Origin: Polyangium sp. y55x31
GTDB lineage: Bacteria > Myxococcota_A > Polyangia > Polyangiales > Polyangiaceae
DNA: 64,000 nt
NCBI RefSeq assembly: GCF_029946505.1
Contig: NZ_JARZHG010000050.1
Location: forward strand, 1-64,000
Direction of reading: 5' to 3'
Every line of letters begins with the position of its first letter. Position 1 is the first letter of the stretch. The position numbers and the translations under genes are program-made. Positions 6,976 to 14,483 of the stretch are shown here, piece after piece. The notes under the pieces were generated by a model. It did not search any database. It saw only the letters and a list, made by a program, of their open reading frames with translations, and was not told the origin of the DNA.

Positions 6976-9860
6976 TCGCTGTCGACGCACGAGTAGGTGA
7001 TCTCCCAGCCGTTGAGGGTCGGCGCGGCGCCCTTGTTGGTGGTCGGGTTGAAGGTGACGGAGAACTCGAGGAACGACTGCCGCGCGCCGGGCAAACCGAG
7101 CTTCGTGTACATGTCGATCGGGCACGGCGAGGGGCCGGCCATGGTGCAGAGCTGCGTGTCGACGGGCGAGGTCTTGGCCGTCGCGAGCGTGGTGAACGCG
7201 CCCGAGAGCGCGGCCGCGGTGTCCGCGGTGCGCGCGGCGAAGGCGAGGTTCGAATCGCCGGGCGTGACGCTGTCGTAGGCGAAGTAGCCCCACTGCACCT
7301 TGGTGCCCGTGGGGCACGTGGCCTGATACACGTGCGTGAACGTCTGCGCGGTGTACGCGCCGGGGCAGCCGAGCTCGACGTCGATCGTCGCGCCGGCCGA
7401 GTTCAGCACGGTCTGGCACGTGGTCGGGCAGAGGAAGATCTTCTTCGGGTTCTGGGCGTTGTCGTAGTACCAGCCGTTGCCGCACGCGGCCTGGCTCGCG
7501 ACCTTGGCGAACGAGACGGCGTTGCCGGACGTGGGCATGAACGTGACCGTCGCGTTCGAGGGATCGAAGAGGCCCGCGTTCGGCAGGTCGAACTCGCACG
7601 CGACGACGTCGCCTTTGATCTCGAGCAGCGCGGAGAGCATCTGCTGCTGCGCGTCGCCCTGATCGGTGACGAAGAACGCGTTGGCCGTGCCGCCCTTCTG
7701 CGCGATGAGGTTCATCAAGGCGACGTTCGCGTCCTGGATGCCGATCGCGTACGTGAGCACGCCGGCGTTGAGGTACGCGTCCTCGGCGTAGCCCGCGATC
7801 GTGTTCGAGTCGGTGCCGCAGGAGTTCGGGTAGCCGTCGGTGACGAGCACGACGACGGTCTGCTGGTTCGGGTTCGCGAGCTGGTAGGCCTTGGCCCACT
7901 TTTCAGCGCCGGCGAGCGCGGGCAGGAGCGGCGTGTCGGCGGCGGGCAGGGTGTTGTTGATCTCGTTGATGAGCTTCTGCTCCTGCGTGTCCGTCGGCGC
8001 AGACGCGGTCGTGAGCTTGCCGAGCGCGACGAGCGGGACCGAGCACGCGTCGATGCTGCAGTTCGTGTCGTCGCAGCCGGTGACGGGCTTGTAGTGCTCC
8101 CAGAAGCGGAGCGCGACGCCTATGCCGGCCGAGGCGGGGTCCGAGAAGAAGGCCTTCAGCGCGCCGGTGGTCTTGCCCCAGCGATCGTTCGTGGTCATCG
8201 AGCCGGAGCGGTCGAACTGGACGAACATGTTCACGGGGCGGATGGTCCGGCTCGTGACGGAGGAGCAATCGGGCGCCTCGCAAGCGTTGCCGCCGCTCGA
8301 GAGCGACCAGTTGTTCTCGCAGAAGCACTCGGTGACGTAGGGGTTCGCCGCCGTCTTCTTCGGCGGGTTGATCATGATCTCGCGGTTGCCGTTGCCGATG
8401 CCGCAGGCGTTCGCGTCGACGTTGATGCACTTGCCGGGCGGGATGGGCGCCTGCGTGAGGCACTCCATCATGCCGGGGTGCGTCTGATCGGGCGTGCACT
8501 TCGGGTACTGCTGCGAGTTCGCCGGGAAGTGGACGAGGCGGATGCCCGTGGGCGCCTGGGTTTGTCCGTGGTTGCAGACGGGTACGACGCCGTTGCACGG
8601 GACGCCGACGGAGAGGTCGATCCCGGGGCATTTCGGGTCGGTTTCGCCGGGCAGCCACGGCGTGCACACGCCCTTGGCGGGGCAGCTCTCGTTGCAGAGC
8701 GTCTTGACCTTGTCGACGCAGAGGTTGTCCCACTTCGTCGTGCAGCACGAGGGGCTCGCCTGGCAGATCGTGGCGACGCACGGGTCACAAGCGGCGCTCA
8801 GCGCGGAGCCCGAGTAGCACTTGTCGTGCGCGCAGGGCGGGTCGGTTTTGCACTCGGCGCCGCAGAGGCTGTAGACCTTGTCGACGCAGCTCGGCGTCCA
8901 GCTCCCCTGCACCCCGGCGCAGCTCTTCGGGCACGCAGCGGCGAAGGCGTCCACGCAAGCCTGCGTCCACGTGCCGGTGCAGCAGGTCGGGTTCGCCGTG
9001 CAGACGGTGTTCACGCAGGTGCTGCAGGTCTTCTTCAAGCCGACGCCGGTGACGCACGGGTCGTGCGCGCAGGTGCCGCTGTACGGGACGAGGCAGCAGG
9101 TCGGATCCGCGGTGCAGATCGTCTTCACGCACGGATCACACTCGGGATAGAGCCCTTCGCCGACGGAGCACTTGTGGTGCGAGCACGTGTTCGAGGTCGG
9201 GCTCTCGCACTGCATGTTGAACTGGCAGTCGGCCGCCTGGGCGCACGGCTCCTTCAGGCCCTTGTTCACGAGGCCGTTCGGGAAATCGTCGAGGTCGCCG
9301 GTCTGCCAGTTGAAGACGCTGCCCCCGGCGTCGAGCTTGAGGCCGGCGTCGGGCTCCTCGTCGAAGACCTGGCACGAGGGATCGCAGGGGTTGTTGGCGC
9401 ACGCGCTCGAGACGTGGTTCAGGATGATGATGCCGCCGCCCTGATCGTCGTCGGGGCGCGCCGAGGTCTCGCGGATCTTCGACTTCGGCGGCGCGGCGCG
9501 GGAGGAGATGGTGCCCTCGGCGCAGGGGGCCCACTCGCCTTCGACGCACTGCTGCGTGCCGTCGAGGCAGGTGAGGATCCCGTTTTGCTCGCCGATCGTG
9601 ACGTGGCAATCGCGCGCCTGGCCATCCACGCAGGGGCCCACGCTCGGGCCGGCGCCGGTCCCGCCGCTGCCGCCGCTGCCGCCCTCACCGGGCCGCGCCC
9701 CGAGCGGCCCATCGGCCGAGCACGCGGCGAAGACCACGCCGAGAGGCGCGAGGACGAGCATCACGAGGGCAAAGGTCGAGCGGAGAGCCGCGCGGGATCC
9801 CGCGCCGGACGAGCCGTTCTTTTCGAGCATCCCTGTCGATCTGCCCGACGCACGCGCCAT
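6972..9860 (-). CDS. Large Cys-rich surface lipoprotein with vWA domain
   Basis: The 962-residue protein has a signal with a lipobox-like FAAC (C47) preceded by a long basic N-terminus. The start at 9860 is chosen because GGAGG sits 9 bases upstream. After a Gly/Ser linker there is a region of three related Cys-rich modules, each with a PCV..IC....P.CC core and a W..CVD..C close (about residues 230-400). A vWA domain begins near residue 545 (VNMFVQFDRSGSM, a MIDAS motif). The C-terminal part is beta-rich. The whole protein should sit on the outer surface, disulphide-stabilised, binding a metal-dependent ligand. It overlaps the PPC lipoprotein gene by ATGA. Similar vWA lipoproteins are common in Polyangiaceae, but their job is not known. 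Confidence 0.85.
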   Translation of the reverse strand: MARASGRSTGMLEKNGSSGAGSRAALRSTFALVMLVLAPLGVVFAACSADGPLGARPGEGGSGGSGGTGAGPSVGPCVDGQARDCHVTIGEQNGILTCLDGTQQCVEGEWAPCAEGTISSRAAPPKSKIRETSARPDDDQGGGIIILNHVSSACANNPCDPSCQVFDEEPDAGLKLDAGGSVFNWQTGDLDDFPNGLVNKGLKEPCAQAADCQFNMQCESPTSNTCSHHKCSVGEGLYPECDPCVKTICTADPTCCLVPYSGTCAHDPCVTGVGLKKTCSTCVNTVCTANPTCCTGTWTQACVDAFAAACPKSCAGVQGSWTPSCVDKVYSLCGAECKTDPPCAHDKCYSGSALSAACDPCVATICQASPSCCTTKWDNLCVDKVKTLCNESCPAKGVCTPWLPGETDPKCPGIDLSVGVPCNGVVPVCNHGQTQAPTGIRLVHFPANSQQYPKCTPDQTHPGMMECLTQAPIPPGKCINVDANACGIGNGNREIMINPPKKTAANPYVTECFCENNWSLSSGGNACEAPDCSSVTSRTIRPVNMFVQFDRSGSMTTNDRWGKTTGALKAFFSDPASAGIGVALRFWEHYKPVTGCDDTNCSIDACSVPLVALGKLTTASAPTDTQEQKLINEINNTLPAADTPLLPALAGAEKWAKAYQLANPNQQTVVVLVTDGYPNSCGTDSNTIAGYAEDAYLNAGVLTYAIGIQDANVALMNLIAQKGGTANAFFVTDQGDAQQQMLSALLEIKGDVVACEFDLPNAGLFDPSNATVTFMPTSGNAVSFAKVASQAACGNGWYYDNAQNPKKIFLCPTTCQTVLNSAGATIDVELGCPGAYTAQTFTHVYQATCPTGTKVQWGYFAYDSVTPGDSNLAFAARTADTAAALSGAFTTLATAKTSPVDTQLCTMAGPSPCPIDMYTKLGLPGARQSFLEFSVTFNPTTNKGAAPTLNGWEITYSCVDSE

Positions 9861-10142
9861 GGGTCGAAACCTCCGGTGGATCCTTCGCAACAAGCGAAGA
9901 CTGCAGGATCCGGGGCGAAAGAAGCAAGCAACGTGCCCCGAACGGTCGGGCCGTGTCCATGCGAAGGCACGGGCGCTGAGGCGGAATGCGCGTGGGTGGC
10001 TTCGCAGTCGAGGACCCTGGTAACGCCGTCTACCGGGGAAAAAGTTGCGTAGGCCGCAACGGTTTCACAACCAGCGCACGCCGCCCGGGGGCGGGAGGGA
10101 GCGCCTCGAAAAACGGGCTTGTCGGGGCCCGGGTCCACGCGC
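9861..10142. other. Divergent intergenic region
   Basis: This region separates the minus-strand vWA lipoprotein gene from the plus-strand histidine kinase and must carry both promoters. It holds the strong GGAGG ribosome site for the minus-strand gene right at its left end. I see no convincing -35/-10 pair or sigma-54 element, and no RNA gene. Confidence 0.5.
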
Positions 10143-11810
10143 ATGCTCGGCCCGGGCGAAGGCCCTTCCCGGCCCGACGATGCGGCCGACTCCCGATGGC
10201 CCTGGCTCGCCGGATCGGGGAAAGCTCCAAGGACCGTGCACGCCCACTCCATCGCCGGATTCTTGAGCGCGTGGGTGGTCGCGTACGTCGCGATCGCCAC
10301 GTTCTGCTTCGTCGCGCGGCGGAAAGAGCGCCTGCGCGGGCGCGAGGTCGACTTCGTCCTGTTCGGGTTCCTCTGCCTCGCGCTGTCGGTGCACACGGCG
10401 GGCGTGGCAGCGCTGCACGTGATGCGGGACGCAGCCCTCGTGCGCGGTTCGCTGCTCGCCTCGGACGTGGGGCGCGTGCTCGCGGCGGCGCTGCTCGCGC
10501 ACGTGGTCGCGCATCTCTCGCAGATGCGCCTCGCCCCGCGGGTGCTCTTCGCGATCTACGGCGCGGCGGCGCTTCTCGGGGTCGCGAGCGTGATCGAGCA
10601 CGTGCGGCAGTTCGACACCGTGGCCGAAGCGCCGGTGTCGCTGCTCGGGCTCTCGGTCGTGGAGGTCACGACGCCCGCGCATCCGCTCGCGGCGGTGCTG
10701 TCGGTCGGCTCGTTCGCGACGGCGGTCTTCGGGATGACGGTGTTCGTGCGAGGCGCGCTGCGCGGGCGGTCGGATCTGCTCCCGTCGCTGTGGGGCGCGA
10801 TCGCGCTCGTCGTGAGCACGGGCTACGACGGGTTTCACGGGGTGCTCGGGCAAGGCAAGCCGCTCACGAGCCCGTACGGATACGCGGCGTTCGTGATGGG
10901 CGTCGTGATGTCGCTGCTGTCGCGTTACGTGGCGCTGCGGCAAAGGCTGGAGGAGCGCGCGTCGGAGCTGAAGCAGAGGTCGGCGGAGATCGCGCGGGCC
11001 TACGAGGATCTTCGCGCGGCGCAGGCGGAGATCGTGCGCAAGGAGCAGCTCGCGGCGGTGGGAGAGCTGTCGGCGGTGATCGCGCACGAGGTGCGCAACC
11101 CCTTGGCGATCATCACGACCGCGGTGGCGACGCTCCGTCGTGAAGGGCTCGGCGAGGACGATCGGCAGACGCTGCTCGGGATCCTCGACGAGGAGGCGTC
11201 GCGGCTGAACCGGCTCGTGGGGGATCTGCTCCGGTACGCGCGGCCCGTGCGGTGCGAGCGTCAGCCCGTGTCGGCGCGCGAGATCGTGGAGCGCGCGCTC
11301 GCGCTGTCGCAGAACCAGACGAGCGTGAAGGTGACGCTCGTGGAGCCTGAGCCGCTCGAGCGGATCCAGGCCGATCCGATGCTGCTAAGGCAGGTGTTCG
11401 AGAACATCGTGACGAACGCGCTGCAAGCGATGCCGGGCGGCGGATCCTTGACGGTGACGCTCGTGGCGCACGCGGAGAGCGGCGCGAGCGGGGTCGAGGT
11501 GCGCATCGCGGACACGGGCGAGGGGATGGACACGTCGGTGCGCGATCGCGCGCTCGATCCGTTCTTCACGACGCGCGCGGCGGGGACGGGCCTCGGCCTC
11601 GCGATCGTGGCGCGGATCGTGGACGCGCACGGCGGGCGGCTGTCGATCCAGAGCGACGTGGGCGCGGGGACGGAGGTGCGGATCTTCTTGCCGCAGCAGG
11701 GCGAGCCTGCGCCGGGGCGGAGGTCGGTGCCGCCGGAGATCAACCGGACGAGCTCGCTGCCGCCGATGCCAGTAGAAGTCCGACGCGCGTTCGCCGGGAG
11801 GAAGACGTGA
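10143..11810 (+). CDS. Membrane sensor histidine kinase, NtrB-like
   Basis: The protein has an N-terminal block of about seven hydrophobic helices (residues 30-265), with little soluble sensor domain, so it probably senses within or near the inner membrane. A coiled linker (RQRLEERASELKQRSAEIARAYEDL) leads to HisKA with H315 in AVIAHEVRNPL, then HATPase_c with N-box NIVTNALQAM, G1 DTGEGM, F-box DPFFTT and G2 GTGLGLAI. No receiver domain is attached and no response regulator follows. The start is uncertain: ATG 10143 is used, but TTG 10119 and GTG 10236 (AAGGA 2 bases upstream) are alternatives, the latter placing the first helix at the very N-terminus. The stop overlaps the bioA start by GTGA. 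Confidence 0.9.
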   Translation: MLGPGEGPSRPDDAADSRWPWLAGSGKAPRTVHAHSIAGFLSAWVVAYVAIATFCFVARRKERLRGREVDFVLFGFLCLALSVHTAGVAALHVMRDAALVRGSLLASDVGRVLAAALLAHVVAHLSQMRLAPRVLFAIYGAAALLGVASVIEHVRQFDTVAEAPVSLLGLSVVEVTTPAHPLAAVLSVGSFATAVFGMTVFVRGALRGRSDLLPSLWGAIALVVSTGYDGFHGVLGQGKPLTSPYGYAAFVMGVVMSLLSRYVALRQRLEERASELKQRSAEIARAYEDLRAAQAEIVRKEQLAAVGELSAVIAHEVRNPLAIITTAVATLRREGLGEDDRQTLLGILDEEASRLNRLVGDLLRYARPVRCERQPVSAREIVERALALSQNQTSVKVTLVEPEPLERIQADPMLLRQVFENIVTNALQAMPGGGSLTVTLVAHAESGASGVEVRIADTGEGMDTSVRDRALDPFFTTRAAGTGLGLAIVARIVDAHGGRLSIQSDVGAGTEVRIFLPQQGEPAPGRRSVPPEINRTSSLPPMPVEVRRAFAGRKT

Positions 11811-13144
11811 CGAGAGGCGTAGATCAAAGGGCCCAGCGGCGCGCGGAGATCGTGCGCGCGGACAAGCGGTACGTATGGCACCCGTACACGCCGATGCAGC
11901 GGTACATCGACGAGGTGGATCCGCTCGTGGTCGAACGGGCCGCGGGCGCGCGGTTCTTCGACGTGGATGGGCGGAGCTACCTCGACGCGAATTCGAGCTG
12001 GTGGGTCGCGACGCTGGGGCACAACCACCCGCGGCTCGTGGCGGCGCTCGCGCGTCAGGCCGAGAAGCTCTGCCACGTGTCGCTCGCGGGCGTGACGCAC
12101 GAGGGCGCGGCGGTGCTCGGCGAGGAGCTCGTATCGATCGCGCCGCGGGGCCTCGGAAAGGTGTTCTACAGCGACGACGGCTCGACGGCGGTGGAGGTCG
12201 CGCTGAAGCTCGCGCTGCAGATGTGGCACAACGAAGGAAGGCCCGAGCGGCGGCGGTTCGTCGCGCTCGACGGCGCGTTCCACGGCGAGACGATCGGCGC
12301 GACGAGCCTCGGGGGCGTGGAGGTGTTCCGCAAGCCGTTCGCAGGCGTGCTGATGGAGTGCATCCACGTGCCGCCGCCCGAGGGCGATACGCCTTCGGAT
12401 GCAGGGTATGCGCGGGCGTTCGAGGCGCTCGAGAAGCTGCTCGCGGAGGGCAGCGACACGATCGCGGCGGTGGTGCTGGAGCCGCTCGTGCAAGGCGCGA
12501 CGGGGATGCGGATGTACGACGCGGCGTACCTGCGGCATGCGCGCGCGCTCTGCGATCGGTACGACGTGCTGCTCGTGATCGACGAGGTGTTCACGGGCTA
12601 CGGGCGCACGGGGCCGATGTGGGCGTGTGATCACGCGGGGATCACGCCGGACCTGATGTGCCTCGCGAAGGGCTTTTCCGGCGGCATGTTCCCGATGGCG
12701 GCGACGCTCGCGACACAACGTGTCTTCGACGCGTTCCTCGGCGCGCCGGAGCGAGCCTTTTATTACGGGCACTCGTTCTGCGGAAACCCGCTCGGCGCGG
12801 CCATCGCGCGCGAGGTGCTCGCGATCTTCCGGGAGGAGGAGATCCTCGCGAAGGCCCGCGCGAAGGGCGCGCGGATCACGAAGGCGTTCACGGCGATGGG
12901 CGCGATCCCGGGTGTGTCGCGGGCGCGCTCGCTCGGGATGATCGGCGCGCTCGATCTGTCGAAGGGCGCGAGTTATCTCGGCGAGCTCGGATGGCGGGTG
13001 TACGCAGAGGCGAGGCGGCGCGGGGCGTATCTGCGGCCGCTCGGCGACGTGGTGTACGTGGCGCCGCCGCTCACGATCACGGACGACGAGCTCGAGACGC
13101 TCCTGGGGATCGTCGAGGAGAGCGTGCGGGCGGTGCTGCGTTAG
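11807..13144 (+). CDS. bioA: Adenosylmethionine-8-amino-7-oxononanoate aminotransferase
   Basis: BioA makes 7,8-diaminopelargonate from KAPA using S-adenosylmethionine as amino donor, the antepenultimate step of biotin synthesis, with PLP in the cytoplasm. The 445-residue protein is full length. It shows the BioA-specific RYVWHPYTPM start, the substrate motif ANSSWWVATLGHNHP, DDGSTAVEVALKLALQMW, GAFHGETIGATSLGG, the DEV PLP aspartate (VIDEVFTGYGRTG) and the Schiff-base lysine K288 in CLAKGFSGG. The start codon is GTG inside the kinase stop (GTGA). No other bio gene is next to it. Coupling to a sensor kinase is odd and probably reflects gene packing rather than a regulatory unit. Confidence 0.95.
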   Translation: MTRGVDQRAQRRAEIVRADKRYVWHPYTPMQRYIDEVDPLVVERAAGARFFDVDGRSYLDANSSWWVATLGHNHPRLVAALARQAEKLCHVSLAGVTHEGAAVLGEELVSIAPRGLGKVFYSDDGSTAVEVALKLALQMWHNEGRPERRRFVALDGAFHGETIGATSLGGVEVFRKPFAGVLMECIHVPPPEGDTPSDAGYARAFEALEKLLAEGSDTIAAVVLEPLVQGATGMRMYDAAYLRHARALCDRYDVLLVIDEVFTGYGRTGPMWACDHAGITPDLMCLAKGFSGGMFPMAATLATQRVFDAFLGAPERAFYYGHSFCGNPLGAAIAREVLAIFREEEILAKARAKGARITKAFTAMGAIPGVSRARSLGMIGALDLSKGASYLGELGWRVYAEARRRGAYLRPLGDVVYVAPPLTITDDELETLLGIVEESVRAVLR

Positions 13145-14475
13145 CGCGTCTTCCCCGAGCGATCCCTGCGCCTTCGCAAGCGAATCGCGAGCGCGCCGAG
13201 CCCCGCCAGGACGGCCGCGCCGGACGCACTCGACGCGCTTCCCAGGCCGCAATCACAGCCGCCCGCCGCTTCGAGCTCGTGCGGCGAGCCTCCGCCGGTG
13301 CCGCTGCCCGATCCGCTTCCTGCGCCGATGCCGCCACACGCGGTCGGCTCGATCCCGAGCGTCGCCGCGACGCCAGGCCAGCTCATGATGCACGCCTCCG
13401 GCGTCGTGGCGCCCTCGCCGCATTCGAGCGGGCAGATCTCGGCCAGGTTGTAGATGTTTTCGAACGTCTTGCCCTCGTCCTTCGAGAGGCCGACCGTGAA
13501 GCCGTCGACGAACTGGTTGCCGCACGCGTAGATGCCCGCGGTCGTCCACGTGAGGCAACGCGTGTAGATGCTGCTGACCTTCTGGAACGCGAGGTCCGCG
13601 GTGTTCGCGATCTGGACGCCGTCCTTGGGGCCGCCGATCGCGACACGCGTGCCGTCGGGCGAGAGAGCGAAGCCGAGCAGGTCGTCGGCGGCCGTGAAGA
13701 CCTCGGTGAACGTGGCGCCGGCGTCGTCGCTGACGAGGAGCTTGTCGACCGGATCGCCGCTCAGGCGCAGGTAGACGCGGTCGGGGTTGTCCGGGGCGAT
13801 CGCGGCGAGGAACGGGACGAATTTCGCGTACGCCGCGTCGAGGTAGGTGCGCGTCCAGGTGACGCCGCGATCGTCGGAGCGCTCGATCGCGGGCGCAAAA
13901 GACTTGCCGACGATGCCGCTCGCAAAGACGCGTTGCGTGTTCGAGGGCGCGACGTCGACCGTGAGGGCGATGAAATCGCTCAGGAGCGGCGTGCCGGCCT
14001 GCGTCCAGGTGGCGCCGTTGTCGGCGGTCTCGGCGAGGATCACGTGGAAGCCGTCGGTGCCCTTGCCGGTGGAGGTGATGGCGACGCCGCGCGAAGGGTC
14101 GTCGCGGTGGACGGAGACGTCGATGACGTACTCGTCTGTCAAGGGATCCTGGACGAAACCCCAGGAACAGCCGCGATCGTGGCTGATGCTGAGGCCTTCG
14201 AAGACGCCGGCGAGGATGGTTCCGTCGCCGAGCACGCCGATGGCCGGATCCTGGGTGCCGCCGTAGCCGACCGCGCCTTCGCAGCTCCACGACCACGCGC
14301 CGCCCGCGTCCGAGCTCTCGAGGATGCCGTACGTGGTGCGCAGGACGATGTGCGAAGGATCCTTGGGGTCGACGACGAGCTGGTCGGCGATGGGGAAGCG
14401 TCCGTTCGCGTGGGATTCGGCGGGCGCGAGGAGCGAGAAGGCCGCGATCGCCGCGGCGAAGGGGAGCAAGCGCAT
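13141..14475 (-). CDS. Exported beta-propeller-like protein with MYXO-CTERM tail
   Basis: The 444-residue protein starts with a signal peptide (LLPFAAAIAAFSLLAPAESHA) and contains repeated sialidase/BNR-type blades: SSDAGGAWSW, SHDRGCSWGF, ADNGATWTQAG, SDDRGVTWTRT, SDDAGATFTEV and SKDEGKTFENI. Such S-D-G-W boxes build a six- or seven-bladed propeller, often without catalytic activity. The C-terminus has a Cys pair (GGCDCGLGSASS), a hydrophobic stretch (GAAVLAGLGALAIRL) and an Arg cluster, which is the MYXO-CTERM layout used for cell-surface sorting in myxobacteria. AGGA lies 6 bases before the ATG. It is convergent with bioA, the stops overlapping by 4 bases, and lies 8 bases after dnaX in the same direction. 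Ligand unknown. Confidence 0.85.
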   Translation of the reverse strand: MRLLPFAAAIAAFSLLAPAESHANGRFPIADQLVVDPKDPSHIVLRTTYGILESSDAGGAWSWSCEGAVGYGGTQDPAIGVLGDGTILAGVFEGLSISHDRGCSWGFVQDPLTDEYVIDVSVHRDDPSRGVAITSTGKGTDGFHVILAETADNGATWTQAGTPLLSDFIALTVDVAPSNTQRVFASGIVGKSFAPAIERSDDRGVTWTRTYLDAAYAKFVPFLAAIAPDNPDRVYLRLSGDPVDKLLVSDDAGATFTEVFTAADDLLGFALSPDGTRVAIGGPKDGVQIANTADLAFQKVSSIYTRCLTWTTAGIYACGNQFVDGFTVGLSKDEGKTFENIYNLAEICPLECGEGATTPEACIMSWPGVAATLGIEPTACGGIGAGSGSGSGTGGGSPHELEAAGGCDCGLGSASSASGAAVLAGLGALAIRLRRRRDRSGKTR

Positions 14476-14483
14476 GGCCGATC

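Noticed and set aside
9861-10142. A longer N-terminus for the histidine kinase from TTG 10119
   Set aside because: No ribosome site and no conserved residues there; ATG 10143 or GTG 10236 are at least as likely.
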